This document shows positions 24,067 through 32,897 of a stretch of 64,000 bases of DNA, piece by piece (position 1 is the stretch's first letter; every line of letters begins with the position of its first letter). The DNA is taken from contig NZ_JNIF01000004.1 in the NCBI RefSeq assembly GCF_000702445.1, positions 434,001-498,000 of the forward strand, in the 5' to 3' direction. This DNA comes from Bryobacter aggregatus MPL3 (GTDB taxonomy: Bacteria > Acidobacteriota > Terriglobia > Bryobacterales > Bryobacteraceae). Made by a program: the position numbers and the translations under genes. The notes beneath the pieces are model-generated. The model was not told where the DNA came from, searched no databases, and saw nothing but the letters and a program-made list of their open reading frames with translations.

Positions 24067-27046
24067 CAAAGGCAGCGGGCTCGTGGAGGAGCCAGAAATG
24101 ATCGCCCGCAACCGGAACATAGCGGAACTCGGTTGCCGTTTCCATGCCCCACTCCTGCACGGGAAGCTGCTGTTCTGCCTCGCCCTTCATCGCGGTGAGT
24201 GGCAAGTCAAGCGGTCGTTCTTCCACATAATAGTGCCTGCTGAACATCTCTTGGTCCGAGCGTTGTAAGGCGGGGATCTCCTGTTCGCTCCGTGAACTGA
24301 CGCGCCGCAGGCGCGGCGCCGAACAACTGGAGACCAGCAGTCCTGTTGCTTGCAGGCCACCGCGACGGCGCAGTTCCCGCGCCACCTCGAAGGCTAAGCC
24401 GCCGCCCATCGAATGCCCGGCGAGGATAAACTTTTCCCCAGCTTCGACGATAGTGGCCAACTCGTCACAGAGCACCGGGACGAGCGTCGCAAAATCAGTC
24501 GGTGGCTCCTGTCCGGCACGCTCTTCGCGTCCGGGAAGCAGCGCCGGAATCAGGCACAGGCCGTCGTGATTTTCCTCGCGCAAAAATTTCCAGGCTTGTG
24601 TCCCGGCTGCCGCCCAAGGAAACAGAAACACCTTCGTGCCCGTGCCCCAACGGATAGGGAATGCACGATTGCCCCATAGCCTGCGCATCTGTTCCAGCCG
24701 CAGCGCGAGTAGCTTCCGCTTGGTCTCCGAGAAGTGTCCAATCGTGACATCGAGCGCCGTGCTGCGCTTCGGGCTGGCCAGGACCTTGCGGAAGATCTTC
24801 TCGAGTGGTGCGACGGAGAGTCCGCGCAGATAGTCGAGCGCAGCCGCGCGGCCGCGTGCATGCAGTTGCTTCCAATGTTGCGGATTGCCAACCAGGCTCT
24901 GCAGGGCGGCCACCCAGGGGCCGAGATCCTGTTCGGGCACTTCGGCTTCTGGAACCATCTGGTCGCTGACCGTCGTCTTGTAGTGGCGGATTTGTTGGAT
25001 CGGCAGGACATAATCCATGCCGCACATCGCCTCGCGCAAGCCGCCCACATCGGAGGCCAGCACCGGCACGCCGCGCGACAGGCTTTCGAGCACCATGCGG
25101 CTGCGCGCCTCGGCCCACAGGCTAGGCACCAGCGTGACCCGCGTCTGGCGCAACACGTCAGTAATGTCCTCCACCCGCGGCAGCAGCGTGATGTTGGGCC
25201 GTGCCTCCATCGCTGTGCGGTCCTCACTGGTGGTGCCCCAGCTTGGCACTGCCGCAAACTGCGTCTCGGGCATCGCATCGGCCAGGCCCAGCAGAATCGG
25301 CAGCCCCTTTACTGCACTCGGATTGACGAGGGTGACATAGGGGTTCTCGAAGCGTCCGACGTCGGGCGGATTCGAGTCGTCGGACAGCGAAATCGGAACA
25401 TGCACGGCGTCGAGCCCTGCTTCTTCCCGGCAGTAGCGGGCGACATACTCGCTGACGCCAACGATGGCGTCGGCTCGGCGCAGACGCTCGATACGTTCTT
25501 CGCTGTAGGTCGAGGCGTCAGGGCCAAAAGGCAGCGCGATCGTAGCTCGTACTAGATAGACGACACGAGCTTTCTCGTACTGTAAGGCTGGTTCCAGCAG
25601 CAGGTGCGCCGGGTCGTCGGTCGAGGCGAGGATGATGTCCGGTTCAAACTCGGCAATATCCTGCTGCAAGGCCTGCCGCAGATTCACCTTCTTGGTGACG
25701 ACGTGGACGCTGGCGCCATTCAGTTCAAACTGAACGCCCATGCCCTCCCAATCCTGCACCGGCATGCCGCGCCGCGCGATTTCCGCTTCGTAGGCTGCAT
25801 GATCGCCTTCGCCGAACTTCTCAAGGCGCGTGAAGACGCGTAGCGTATGGCCTTCGCGGGCAAGTGCGGCCATCAGCAGGCGATTCGACTTGTCGCCGCC
25901 GCCGGAGCCCGGAAAATAGGTGGAGTTGTGGATTAGATAGATCCGGCGGCGCTTCGGCCGCAGCGTGTGCAGCAGCGCTTCGAGATCGTTTTCGCTGACG
26001 CCTTTGACAAAGTCGCGGGCCGCCATCATGACGTGCAGACGTTCGTTGGCGTAGAGCTTCTCATCGCTCATCATCTCGTCGAGCGCCCGTGCCCAGGCAT
26101 CGACCGGCTGCGCTTCCACTACGCCGACCGGCATTCCTGTTTCATCGCGCTTGGGCAGCCAGCGTTCGATCGGACGCACCGGCAGGCGATAGCGGGAACT
26201 GGCCGCCGCCTCCTCGAGCCCGCCATGCGCGCTGACCATCACCGGCACGCCGCGCATCATTGCTTCGGTCACGACCAGGCCAAAGCCTTCGTACCAGAGC
26301 GAGGGGGCCAGCAGCAGCGAACTGCGCGCAAACACCTCGTCAATCTCCGGAACGGCATCGAGCACTTCGAGATTCGGCAAAGCCTGCATCGCCGCAATGT
26401 CTGCGGAAGTGGTGCCCCAGCCCTTTAGGGCCAGGAACTGCAACTGCGGAAAACGCCGCGCCAGTTCGAGATAGATCGGTAGACCCTTTGCGGTGCAAGG
26501 GTTGATCAGCAGAATGCTCTGCTTGTGGAAGTTGTCGTAGGACGGCCAGGGCGGCTCTCCATACATCGCGGGATGTACGACATGAGCCTGCCGTCCCAGA
26601 TGCTTCTCGATATAGCTCGCCATGTGCGTGCCGATCGAGACGATGGCGAGGGCGTCCTGCAAGAGGGCCGCCGCTTCGGCGTCAGGGTGCCAGGCTTCCG
26701 GTCCAAACGGGAACCACTGCGGTGTATGGGCGAGATAGACCAGACGGTCCTTCGCCGTGCGATGCGCCTCGCGGAGCAGCACATGGGACAGGTCCTCGCT
26801 TGAGACCAGCACAAAGTCCGGATCGAAATCACGAACGGCATCTCCCACGCGGTTGCCGCTGCGCCCAATCTCTCCGATGCCACGAATCCGGACCCCATCG
26901 ACAACGGTCTCCCGATCTTCTCCACCGCAAACGACCAGGCATTCATGCCCACGTGCGGCCAGCGCACGGAGCCAGATCAGATTGCTGCGCGTCGATCCAC
27001 CCTTGGGAGGGTCATAGGAGGCGCTAGCGGCTAACAGAATCCGCAT
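24035..27046 (-). CDS. trifunctional protein: two GT4 glycosyltransferases fused to a type II thioesterase
   Basis: 1003 residues with three domains. GT1 (1-350) starts 'MRILLAASASYDPPKGGSTR' and has a donor site around 'WYEGFGLVVTEAMMRG'. GT2 (368-735) starts 'RRIYLIHNSTYFPGSGGGDKSN' and has 'EARSRMVLESLSRGVPVLASD'. Both carry a 'NP..-KGLPI' stretch and a 'GTTS-DR/DI' motif, so they look like an internal duplication. A 'SETKRKLLALRLEQM' linker (773-788) resembles sequences that follow carrier domains in NRPS. Residues 803-1003 are a TEII/alpha-beta hydrolase: 'GLCLIPALLPGRE', nucleophile Ser879 in 'GHSMGG' and His983 in 'AGDHFWLL'. The start overlaps the FkbH-ACP gene by 23 bases. GT-GT-TE fusion is unusual. 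Confidence 0.85.
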   Translation of the reverse strand: MRILLAASASYDPPKGGSTRSNLIWLRALAARGHECLVVCGGEDRETVVDGVRIRGIGEIGRSGNRVGDAVRDFDPDFVLVSSEDLSHVLLREAHRTAKDRLVYLAHTPQWFPFGPEAWHPDAEAAALLQDALAIVSIGTHMASYIEKHLGRQAHVVHPAMYGEPPWPSYDNFHKQSILLINPCTAKGLPIYLELARRFPQLQFLALKGWGTTSADIAAMQALPNLEVLDAVPEIDEVFARSSLLLAPSLWYEGFGLVVTEAMMRGVPVMVSAHGGLEEAAASSRYRLPVRPIERWLPKRDETGMPVGVVEAQPVDAWARALDEMMSDEKLYANERLHVMMAARDFVKGVSENDLEALLHTLRPKRRRIYLIHNSTYFPGSGGGDKSNRLLMAALAREGHTLRVFTRLEKFGEGDHAAYEAEIARRGMPVQDWEGMGVQFELNGASVHVVTKKVNLRQALQQDIAEFEPDIILASTDDPAHLLLEPALQYEKARVVYLVRATIALPFGPDASTYSEERIERLRRADAIVGVSEYVARYCREEAGLDAVHVPISLSDDSNPPDVGRFENPYVTLVNPSAVKGLPILLGLADAMPETQFAAVPSWGTTSEDRTAMEARPNITLLPRVEDITDVLRQTRVTLVPSLWAEARSRMVLESLSRGVPVLASDVGGLREAMCGMDYVLPIQQIRHYKTTVSDQMVPEAEVPEQDLGPWVAALQSLVGNPQHWKQLHARGRAAALDYLRGLSVAPLEKIFRKVLASPKRSTALDVTIGHFSETKRKLLALRLEQMRRLWGNRAFPIRWGTGTKVFLFPWAAAGTQAWKFLREENHDGLCLIPALLPGREERAGQEPPTDFATLVPVLCDELATIVEAGEKFILAGHSMGGGLAFEVARELRRRGGLQATGLLVSSCSAPRLRRVSSRSEQEIPALQRSDQEMFSRHYYVEERPLDLPLTAMKGEAEQQLPVQEWGMETATEFRYVPVAGDHFWLLHEPAAFVTELRRLATR

Positions 27047-29042
27047 AGCGCTGGTATTCCTCGTTGTATGCTGCTTCAGCTTCTTCGTCGGTCAACGCCC
27101 GGATCTCCGCCAACAAATTTGCATATTCTTCACTCCCCACGCCCCCAAAACAGACGAGTTCATCGATCCGCCGTGCCATCTTCTCTAAGGTCACATCTGC
27201 CGCGTAAACGTCATCAATACCCAGCGTTACGCCAAACTCTTCTTTCACGCGCATCAGCAGCAACACCACCATCAGCGAATGGCCGCCGAGATCGAAGAAA
27301 TTGCTGCCTTCGCTGACCGTCTCTGCATGCAGCAGGTCCTGCCAGATCGCGGCCAAGCGCGTCTCGCTCTCCGTTGCCAGTTGCACGCTGCTATGCCCGC
27401 GCATCTGCTTGAGGATTGCTGGTACCGTACGCAATTCGCGAGCGATCCGGGCGTAATCCACTTCATGCTGCGCCGGCGCCTGGGCCTTGGGTGCGGCCAC
27501 CGTTTCCGCCGGGCGGCGGGTATCGACTGCTGTCGCGCGCAGGATTTCCGCAGAAACCCGGGCGGGGAATTCCTTCCAACCCAGACTGTTGAGGAATTGC
27601 AGGGCCGGAGCATTTTTTGCGGAGGGGACAAAAGGAATCGAGACCTCGTCACTCCCGAGCCGCGCTCCAAGCCAGGCGAGCACCCGATGCTCCACACCGC
27701 GGCCGAGCACGCGGCAACTCAACAGAAAATTCTCGATCCGGTACTCACTTCCTTGTTGGTTGCCCACCAGTAACCCCGTAAATCCGTAGTCACCAAAGCG
27801 ATCGCGGACATGGATGCCCCAGATCTCGCTGCCACTTGTGGCCAGAGTCTGCAACTCGCCTTCGCTCCGCCGGATGGTGGTGAAGTTGAACTGGTTTGTG
27901 CGTTGCGTCAACTGCGCCGCGCGCGGCCATTCTCCACCCTGTACGGGCCGGATGTCGAGCTCCAACTCGAGCGTCTGATAGAAATCTTCGAGCGAGTGCG
28001 CCTCATGGAGCGCCTTGCCGAACTCCTGCACCTTCTCGTAGCTGGCCGCGCGTTGCGTGTCTGCTGCGGTGATCCGCATCCGGTCGAAAGCCCAGACATG
28101 CTTCAGAAATCCCTCGAACTCTTCCGGTCGCTCCGGCAGTGCCAAGCTCAACACTTCCGGCAACTGCTCATCGACCTCCGATATCTCCTTTGGGTTGTCG
28201 TCGAGAAAGATGAAGCTGTCCAGGCCAAGCGACAATTCACTGGCGATGGCGCGCAGGCCGATTGGTTTCGGGTTCCAGTCGATACGATGCGCGGTGATGT
28301 CGCTCCAGCGCAGCGGAAACTCCTCGTGCGAGGCAAAGGTGTCGCGAGCATCGGTGAGATTATTCTTGCTGCTGAGCGCCAGCAACATTCCCGCTTCCCG
28401 TTGCTGCAAGGCAAAGCGTTGCAAGGCATGGTGCCCGGGAGTTAAGAAAACTCCCTCGGCCCCGTCTTCGCCGCAGATGCCACTCCACAGCGTGTGGTCA
28501 CAATCGAGCGCCAGTACCTTGTAGGGTGCATGGAGAATCGCGTGCGCCGCGCGGACGACGGCACTGCCGAGCGCGATGAAATACTCCGCGGTATACGGTA
28601 TGCCGCCCAGCTTTTCGCCTTCTTCACTGAAACGATGCTCGACGGGATACCAGTCCTGGATCCGGCCGGGCGTCAACAGATAGGTTCCGGGCATCTCGTG
28701 CCACCAACCGGGCAGTTCTTCATCGGGCACTACAAGCAGGGGAGCGGCGAGCTGTCCGGCTTTCGCTTCAATTGCGGCCCGCAGTGCGTTCGCATTTTCT
28801 TCGCGTCTCCTGGCATCGCCCAGGTCGCGCCAGCGAAACAGCAGAACATTCAGGCCATGGGTATTGGTTCCAAAAACGCTGGCTGGATCGAGTAGTGTCT
28901 GAATCACCTGCCCGAAGGGGGCAAACTGCGTTGTGAACTCGGAATGGAGCGGACCCCGCCAGAACTCGATCGTGTGTTCGATCGGCTCAGCAGTGAAAGT
29001 GGAGGCAAATGCAAAGCAGAAGGGGACGGAAGTGGACGCCAA
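27024..29042 (-). CDS. FkbH-like HAD glyceryltransferase/phosphatase fused to an acyl carrier domain
   Basis: 672 residues. The N-terminus (1-160) resembles the FkbH N-domain ('FAFASTFTAEPIEHTIEFW'). Residues 173-330 are the HAD-IIIC core with the DxD motif at Asp180/Asp182 ('LALDCDHTLWSG'), Ser/Lys in 'LALSSKN' and 'FIFLDDNP'. Residues 355-500 form a GNAT-like C-domain ('QRTNQFNFTT', 'DRFGDYGFTGLL'). After a Pro/Ala linker, residues 555-630 are an ACP/PCP with phosphopantetheine Ser589 in 'FFDLGGHSL'. Characterised FkbH proteins form glyceryl-S-ACP from 1,3-bisphosphoglycerate. Here enzyme and carrier are one chain. No phosphopantetheinyl transferase, KS or condensation domain is nearby. Confidence 0.87.
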   Translation of the reverse strand: MASTSVPFCFAFASTFTAEPIEHTIEFWRGPLHSEFTTQFAPFGQVIQTLLDPASVFGTNTHGLNVLLFRWRDLGDARRREENANALRAAIEAKAGQLAAPLLVVPDEELPGWWHEMPGTYLLTPGRIQDWYPVEHRFSEEGEKLGGIPYTAEYFIALGSAVVRAAHAILHAPYKVLALDCDHTLWSGICGEDGAEGVFLTPGHHALQRFALQQREAGMLLALSSKNNLTDARDTFASHEEFPLRWSDITAHRIDWNPKPIGLRAIASELSLGLDSFIFLDDNPKEISEVDEQLPEVLSLALPERPEEFEGFLKHVWAFDRMRITAADTQRAASYEKVQEFGKALHEAHSLEDFYQTLELELDIRPVQGGEWPRAAQLTQRTNQFNFTTIRRSEGELQTLATSGSEIWGIHVRDRFGDYGFTGLLVGNQQGSEYRIENFLLSCRVLGRGVEHRVLAWLGARLGSDEVSIPFVPSAKNAPALQFLNSLGWKEFPARVSAEILRATAVDTRRPAETVAAPKAQAPAQHEVDYARIARELRTVPAILKQMRGHSSVQLATESETRLAAIWQDLLHAETVSEGSNFFDLGGHSLMVVLLLMRVKEEFGVTLGIDDVYAADVTLEKMARRIDELVCFGGVGSEEYANLLAEIRALTDEEAEAAYNEEYQRYADSVSR

Positions 29043-29144
29043 ACTTCCATTCTACTCGCCGGAAATCAGCAGCGGGCACTATAGTTTTTTGTCCTATATT
29101 CCGATCTAAAGTTTGTAGAACCGGCCCTTCGTTGAGAGGTCCCA

Positions 29145-30392
29145 GTGAGCAAACATCAGATTTCCGCGAAGCGGTGGCTATGGGCACCAGGCATTTACAA
29201 CCTTCCGCGGTTGTTGAGCTTGACTGTCCTGATGGTGTCCTTCTTCAGTCTTGTCCTGAATTGGGCGCTGCCAGCCACCTATCGCGGTACAGTACCAACG
29301 ATTTTCCGCATCAACGCGCCCTCCGCGCTTGCCTTTTTGCTGCTGGCGCTGAGTGTGCGCCTGACGCGGTGGGAACGGCTTGATCTGCGGTCGGCCCATC
29401 GTGCGCGCTTGGCTCGTGTTTGTGCGGGGGTAGCTGCGCTCTTGACTCTTTTCGATACCGTACTGCGTGGGCAGGTCAATCTCGAGGTGCCCACGCCGGT
29501 GTTGCTGGCCGTGTCCCATTGCCTGCTTGCGGCGGTGATCATTCTACAGGCCTACGGCAAAAGCTTTTTTACCCGCCGTGTTTTGCTCGTTGTTTCTGCG
29601 GTGACCAGCGTCTGGCTGATGCTGGCAAATCTCTATTCGGTCAATGGCAACATTCCCGCGGACCTCACTTGCGATCCCGCTGCCGCAACTCTGATTTTCC
29701 TGCTGACTCTTTCGCTCTGTCTGGCGGAGACCCGTAACGGATTGATTCCATTGACTGTGACTTCCGTTTTAGGGGATCGCGCGAGTGTGCACCTGTTTCT
29801 GGCCGCGATTTTAGTTCCGCTCGGAATGGGGTTGATCCGGCTGGGAGTGGAGCAGCATATTCGCGTTTCGCCAAATCTCATGATTGCGCTTCATGTGCTC
29901 GCCACGCTCTGCGTGATGGTGGCGCTGATCGCCTATAGTCTGAATGCGGCAAAAGGCCGCTTTGACGAACAGCGGCGCCTGCAACTGGAATTCGAGCGCG
30001 GCGAGCGCACCTTCCAGGCCCTTCTCGAACAGGGTTCAGAAGTATATCTCACGATCAGCTTTGCGGGCCGGGTGATGAGTTGCAATGCGAACGCGATTCA
30101 CTACCTCGGGTTGCCCGATGTGTCGAAGAAGATCGTTTGCATTGAGGACATCATCCTTCCGGAGTCGCGAGACAAGATGCGGCAACTTCCTGAAACGCTC
30201 CTCCGGAATCTGTCGAGCAATACGGTGCTGCTGTTTCGTCTTGCGGATGGGGATGCCATGCCGCTGTTTGTGACGGCAGCATGCCGGATGCGCCACGGAT
30301 CTCCAGAAGAGATCCTGTTGGTGGGCCGGGCCTTGCCGCTGGGTCTGCGGAGTCCAAAGGCGAGCCAGTCTTTGCTGGCTCTTGGCACTTAA
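29145..30392 (+). CDS. multi-pass membrane protein with C-terminal PAS domain, no output domain
   Basis: 415 residues from a GTG at 29145 with a good GAGAGG ribosome site. About eight hydrophobic segments span residues 20-270 (MASE-like sensor region). A short coiled linker ('RFDEQRRLQLEFERGERTFQALLEQ') leads into a PAS domain ('VYLTISFAGRVMSCNANAIHYLGLPDVSKKIVCIEDIIL'). The chain ends after PAS; there is no kinase, GGDEF or HTH. Either it works through a partner or it is a truncated sensor. It is divergent from the FkbH-ACP gene and could be its regulator, but nothing in the sequence proves this. The stop overlaps that of larA-like by two bases. Confidence 0.6.
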   Translation: MSKHQISAKRWLWAPGIYNLPRLLSLTVLMVSFFSLVLNWALPATYRGTVPTIFRINAPSALAFLLLALSVRLTRWERLDLRSAHRARLARVCAGVAALLTLFDTVLRGQVNLEVPTPVLLAVSHCLLAAVIILQAYGKSFFTRRVLLVVSAVTSVWLMLANLYSVNGNIPADLTCDPAAATLIFLLTLSLCLAETRNGLIPLTVTSVLGDRASVHLFLAAILVPLGMGLIRLGVEQHIRVSPNLMIALHVLATLCVMVALIAYSLNAAKGRFDEQRRLQLEFERGERTFQALLEQGSEVYLTISFAGRVMSCNANAIHYLGLPDVSKKIVCIEDIILPESRDKMRQLPETLLRNLSSNTVLLFRLADGDAMPLFVTAACRMRHGSPEEILLVGRALPLGLRSPKASQSLLALGT

Positions 30393-31672
30393 GCGGCGAC
30401 GGGCTCTTCCACGCGGGCCAGCACATACGGGCCTTCGGGGATGACCGCAATTTTCGCATTTGCCGGTAAGCCCTCCACCAGCGCCCGCATCGCCGAATCA
30501 AAATCACGAAACACCGGTCCCCACATGGCTTTGTGGTATTCCTCCGGCACTCCCGGGGTGAGGAAGAGAACCTGCTTCTTCTCCAAAACCAACGCGAGCT
30601 TTTCCAATTGCCACTGATCCACCTGCACCGGCGCATGCTCGACGGCGTCGAGGAAGGCCTGAGGCGAGGAAAAAGCCTGGATCATCTCGCGGAACTCCGG
30701 TGCGCCAGCTCCTTCGGTACACTCGGCGCAGATCAAAATCCTGCCTCCATCGCGGACAATGTGCGAGGCGGCGGTGACACCCTTGACGGCCTGGTAGAAG
30801 GTGAGATCGAGCGGATAGCCGGCGCAGGTGGTGACCACGGCATCGACCGGCGAATCGAGACGCTCCAGCATCACCTGGCTGACAAACTCCACTCCGGCTT
30901 CGTGTGCGCGTTCCGGATGGCCGGCAAAGACGCCTGCAATCTCGCGCTTGCGCGTCAAGGCGACGTCGAGCATGAAGTTCTGTCCGGCGATGCGGGCAAT
31001 CTCCTGTAGTTCGCGATGGAGCGGATTCGCCTCGATGGAACCTTCGACGCTCAGCCGGTTTCGCATGAAGCGCGGGCTGTGAATCACCTTAATCGTTTCT
31101 TGCGCGGCGAGGCCCGGAGCCACCAGCTTGCGGCCGCCCGAGAAGCCAAGCATCAGATGGGGTTCGATGAAGCCGAGCGTGATGCGCAGATCGGCGCTGA
31201 CAAAAGCTTCCGCAATATGAATTGGAATGCCGCTTTTTGTTGCCCCAAGATAGCGATGGTCAGACAGGATTTTTGCGTCATGGTTGAAAATCTTGTAGCT
31301 GGCGGCGATCTCCGGTCCGAGGATCTCGTCCAACTCGGCGTGTGTGGCAATGCGGTGGAGCCCGGTGGCGATACAGATCGTGATGCCGTCTTTGGGGATC
31401 CCCGCATCTTCGAGAACTTTTAAGAGGACCGGCAGTGTCCGGCGGTTCGGCACGGGCCGGGTGATATCGCAAACGGAGATGGCTGCTGTTTTTTTGCCTG
31501 CGGCCAGTTCGCGCAAAGGGAGGCATCCGATCGGATGTTCGAGCGCCGCCTCGAGTGCGGCCTTTTCATCGGCGACGGGAGCGGCTGATTTCGCCTCGAG
31601 GAGTCGATAATCAAAGCCATCCGGTAGCTGCGCGTTCAGTCCAGCCTTGCCAAAGGCCAATTCCACGTTCAT
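30389..31672 (-). CDS. LarA-type nickel-pincer racemase/epimerase homologue
   Basis: 427 residues, full family length. Typical LarA sequences are 'VCDITRPVPNRRTLPVLLKVLEDAGI', 'IATGLHR' (catalytic His in the GLHR-like loop), 'ITLGFIEPHLMLGFSGGRKLVAPGLAA' (the SGGRK Lys that binds the pyridinium pincer cofactor) and 'VVTTCAGYPLD'. Lactate racemase is the founding activity, but many homologues act on other 2-hydroxy acids, including sugar acids. No larB, larC or larE is in the window to make the cofactor. Specificity is undetermined. Confidence 0.82.
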   Translation of the reverse strand: MNVELAFGKAGLNAQLPDGFDYRLLEAKSAAPVADEKAALEAALEHPIGCLPLRELAAGKKTAAISVCDITRPVPNRRTLPVLLKVLEDAGIPKDGITICIATGLHRIATHAELDEILGPEIAASYKIFNHDAKILSDHRYLGATKSGIPIHIAEAFVSADLRITLGFIEPHLMLGFSGGRKLVAPGLAAQETIKVIHSPRFMRNRLSVEGSIEANPLHRELQEIARIAGQNFMLDVALTRKREIAGVFAGHPERAHEAGVEFVSQVMLERLDSPVDAVVTTCAGYPLDLTFYQAVKGVTAASHIVRDGGRILICAECTEGAGAPEFREMIQAFSSPQAFLDAVEHAPVQVDQWQLEKLALVLEKKQVLFLTPGVPEEYHKAMWGPVFRDFDSAMRALVEGLPANAKIAVIPEGPYVLARVEEPVAA

Positions 31673-31738
31673 GAACGAAAACTACCACAGTTTGGTCTGA
31701 AAATTGCTTCCATGACGCGTATAGGTCGTGAGGTTGAT

Positions 31739-31831
31739 ATGACATTTGCTGCTACCATCTGCGGGCTGATCATTGTAGGGCTTTTCTTTGCCATGCTTTC
31801 CGGATCGCCGAAAGAATCTAAGTTCGAGTAG
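31739..31831 (+). CDS. 30-residue single-TM microprotein
   Basis: A short open frame not overlapping any other gene: 'MTFAATICGLIIVGLFFAML' then a short polar tail 'SGSPKESKFE'. A GAGG ribosome site lies 6 bases before the ATG. An in-frame ATG at 31712 would give 39 residues (MTRIGREVD extension). It sits alone in the 210-base gap between the divergent-facing larA-like start and the convergent Rid-like gene end. Hydrophobic helix, ribosome site and free-standing position support it, but the small size means chance cannot be excluded. Confidence 0.4.
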   Translation: MTFAATICGLIIVGLFFAMLSGSPKESKFE

Positions 31832-31883
31832 TGCCTGCTCTCGCCACTGTGGCAATTTTACACACCTGCGTGTAGATTGACCC

Positions 31884-32897
31884 TCAGTGAGCGTTGTCCC
31901 AATTGATGTTCATCACCCACCACCGCGTCCCATCAAAAAACAATTGCAAGGAATTGAAGCCCTTGCGCACATAAGCCGGATTGGATCCCATGCGGATTCC
32001 AAACTCGCTCCAGACATGTGCCAGGCCTTCGAATCGCAACTCTTTCCGGCTGAGTTCGTCCTCAGCGAAGCCATTCTGTTTCATCGTCTTCCCGTTGCGG
32101 GAGATATAGTCCTCCACGGTTGCGGTGCGCAGCCGTGCCGTCGGGTGCATGATGTAGCGAAAGCGGTCCCAGTCCTGCGCCGAAATGGAACGGTACACGG
32201 CTTTCACGATGGCATCGATACTTGCGACATCGTCAGGAAAAGTCTTCGCATCGGCGACGCCGTTTAGGCCTACCTGTGCGCCGAGCGCCAGCGCGGGCAC
32301 CTCGACAATCGTCACGGCGAGTGTCGGGCTGGGGCCGAAATAGCGCGCGAGCCCTTCTTCAACTACCTCGCGTGGCATCGCCGCTGTGTGATAAACCGTT
32401 GCCTGCAGCATCTGGCTGGGAGAGATCTGCGCCGTTTCTAAGACCTTGCCTAGCCGGCTGAGGCAGAGATTCATCTGTGCCTCGGGAGACTCTGGCACCT
32501 TGCCGGTATTGGAATCGCGCCCGAGAATCCCGGCAATAAAGAACTTGTCAGGAGTCAGAATCCCCGGCGTGATCGGAACGCTGTTGGTGACATTGGGCGG
32601 CGTCAGTCCCTTCAACTCTGCCTCGCCGGTATAGAGCACCGCGTTGAGCCCCATCTTCATTCCCGGGCTCAACTTGCTCTCGACGGTATTGCGGGCGGGC
32701 TTCAGGGCAGGGAAGTAAGTTTCATAGACACGATTCATCGCGGCGTAGTCGGCAATGTCGGCGAGGTAAACCGTGGTGGCCACCACCTTCCCCTTGGGCA
32801 GCTTCTCCATGCACTCCCGATAGGCCTTGCATTCGATATTTGCGACATATTTGTAGTCGATTGCCATGAGGCTAAGGAGTAGTGTGATAGTTTGCAT
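31884..32897 (-). CDS. tandem Rid (YjgF/UK114)-like protein with C-terminal NTF2/SnoaL-like domain
   Basis: 337 residues from the ATG at 32897; the frame is open upstream but that is antisense to the transporter. Two Rid-like halves are visible: residues 15-115 ('KVVATTVYLADIADYAAMNRVYETYFPALKPARNTVESKL') and 115-230 ('FFIAGILGRDSNTGK', 'QATVYHTAAMP'). The second lacks the conserved substrate-binding Arg of RidA in its 'SPTLAVTIVEV' strand. The last 100 residues match SnoaL/NTF2-type sequence ('DAIVKAVYRSISAQDWDRFRYIMHPTARL...WWVMNINWDN'). RidA deaminates 2-aminoacrylate, but this version is unlikely to be catalytically standard. Confidence 0.65.
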   Translation of the reverse strand: MQTITLLLSLMAIDYKYVANIECKAYRECMEKLPKGKVVATTVYLADIADYAAMNRVYETYFPALKPARNTVESKLSPGMKMGLNAVLYTGEAELKGLTPPNVTNSVPITPGILTPDKFFIAGILGRDSNTGKVPESPEAQMNLCLSRLGKVLETAQISPSQMLQATVYHTAAMPREVVEEGLARYFGPSPTLAVTIVEVPALALGAQVGLNGVADAKTFPDDVASIDAIVKAVYRSISAQDWDRFRYIMHPTARLRTATVEDYISRNGKTMKQNGFAEDELSRKELRFEGLAHVWSEFGIRMGSNPAYVRKGFNSLQLFFDGTRWWVMNINWDNAH

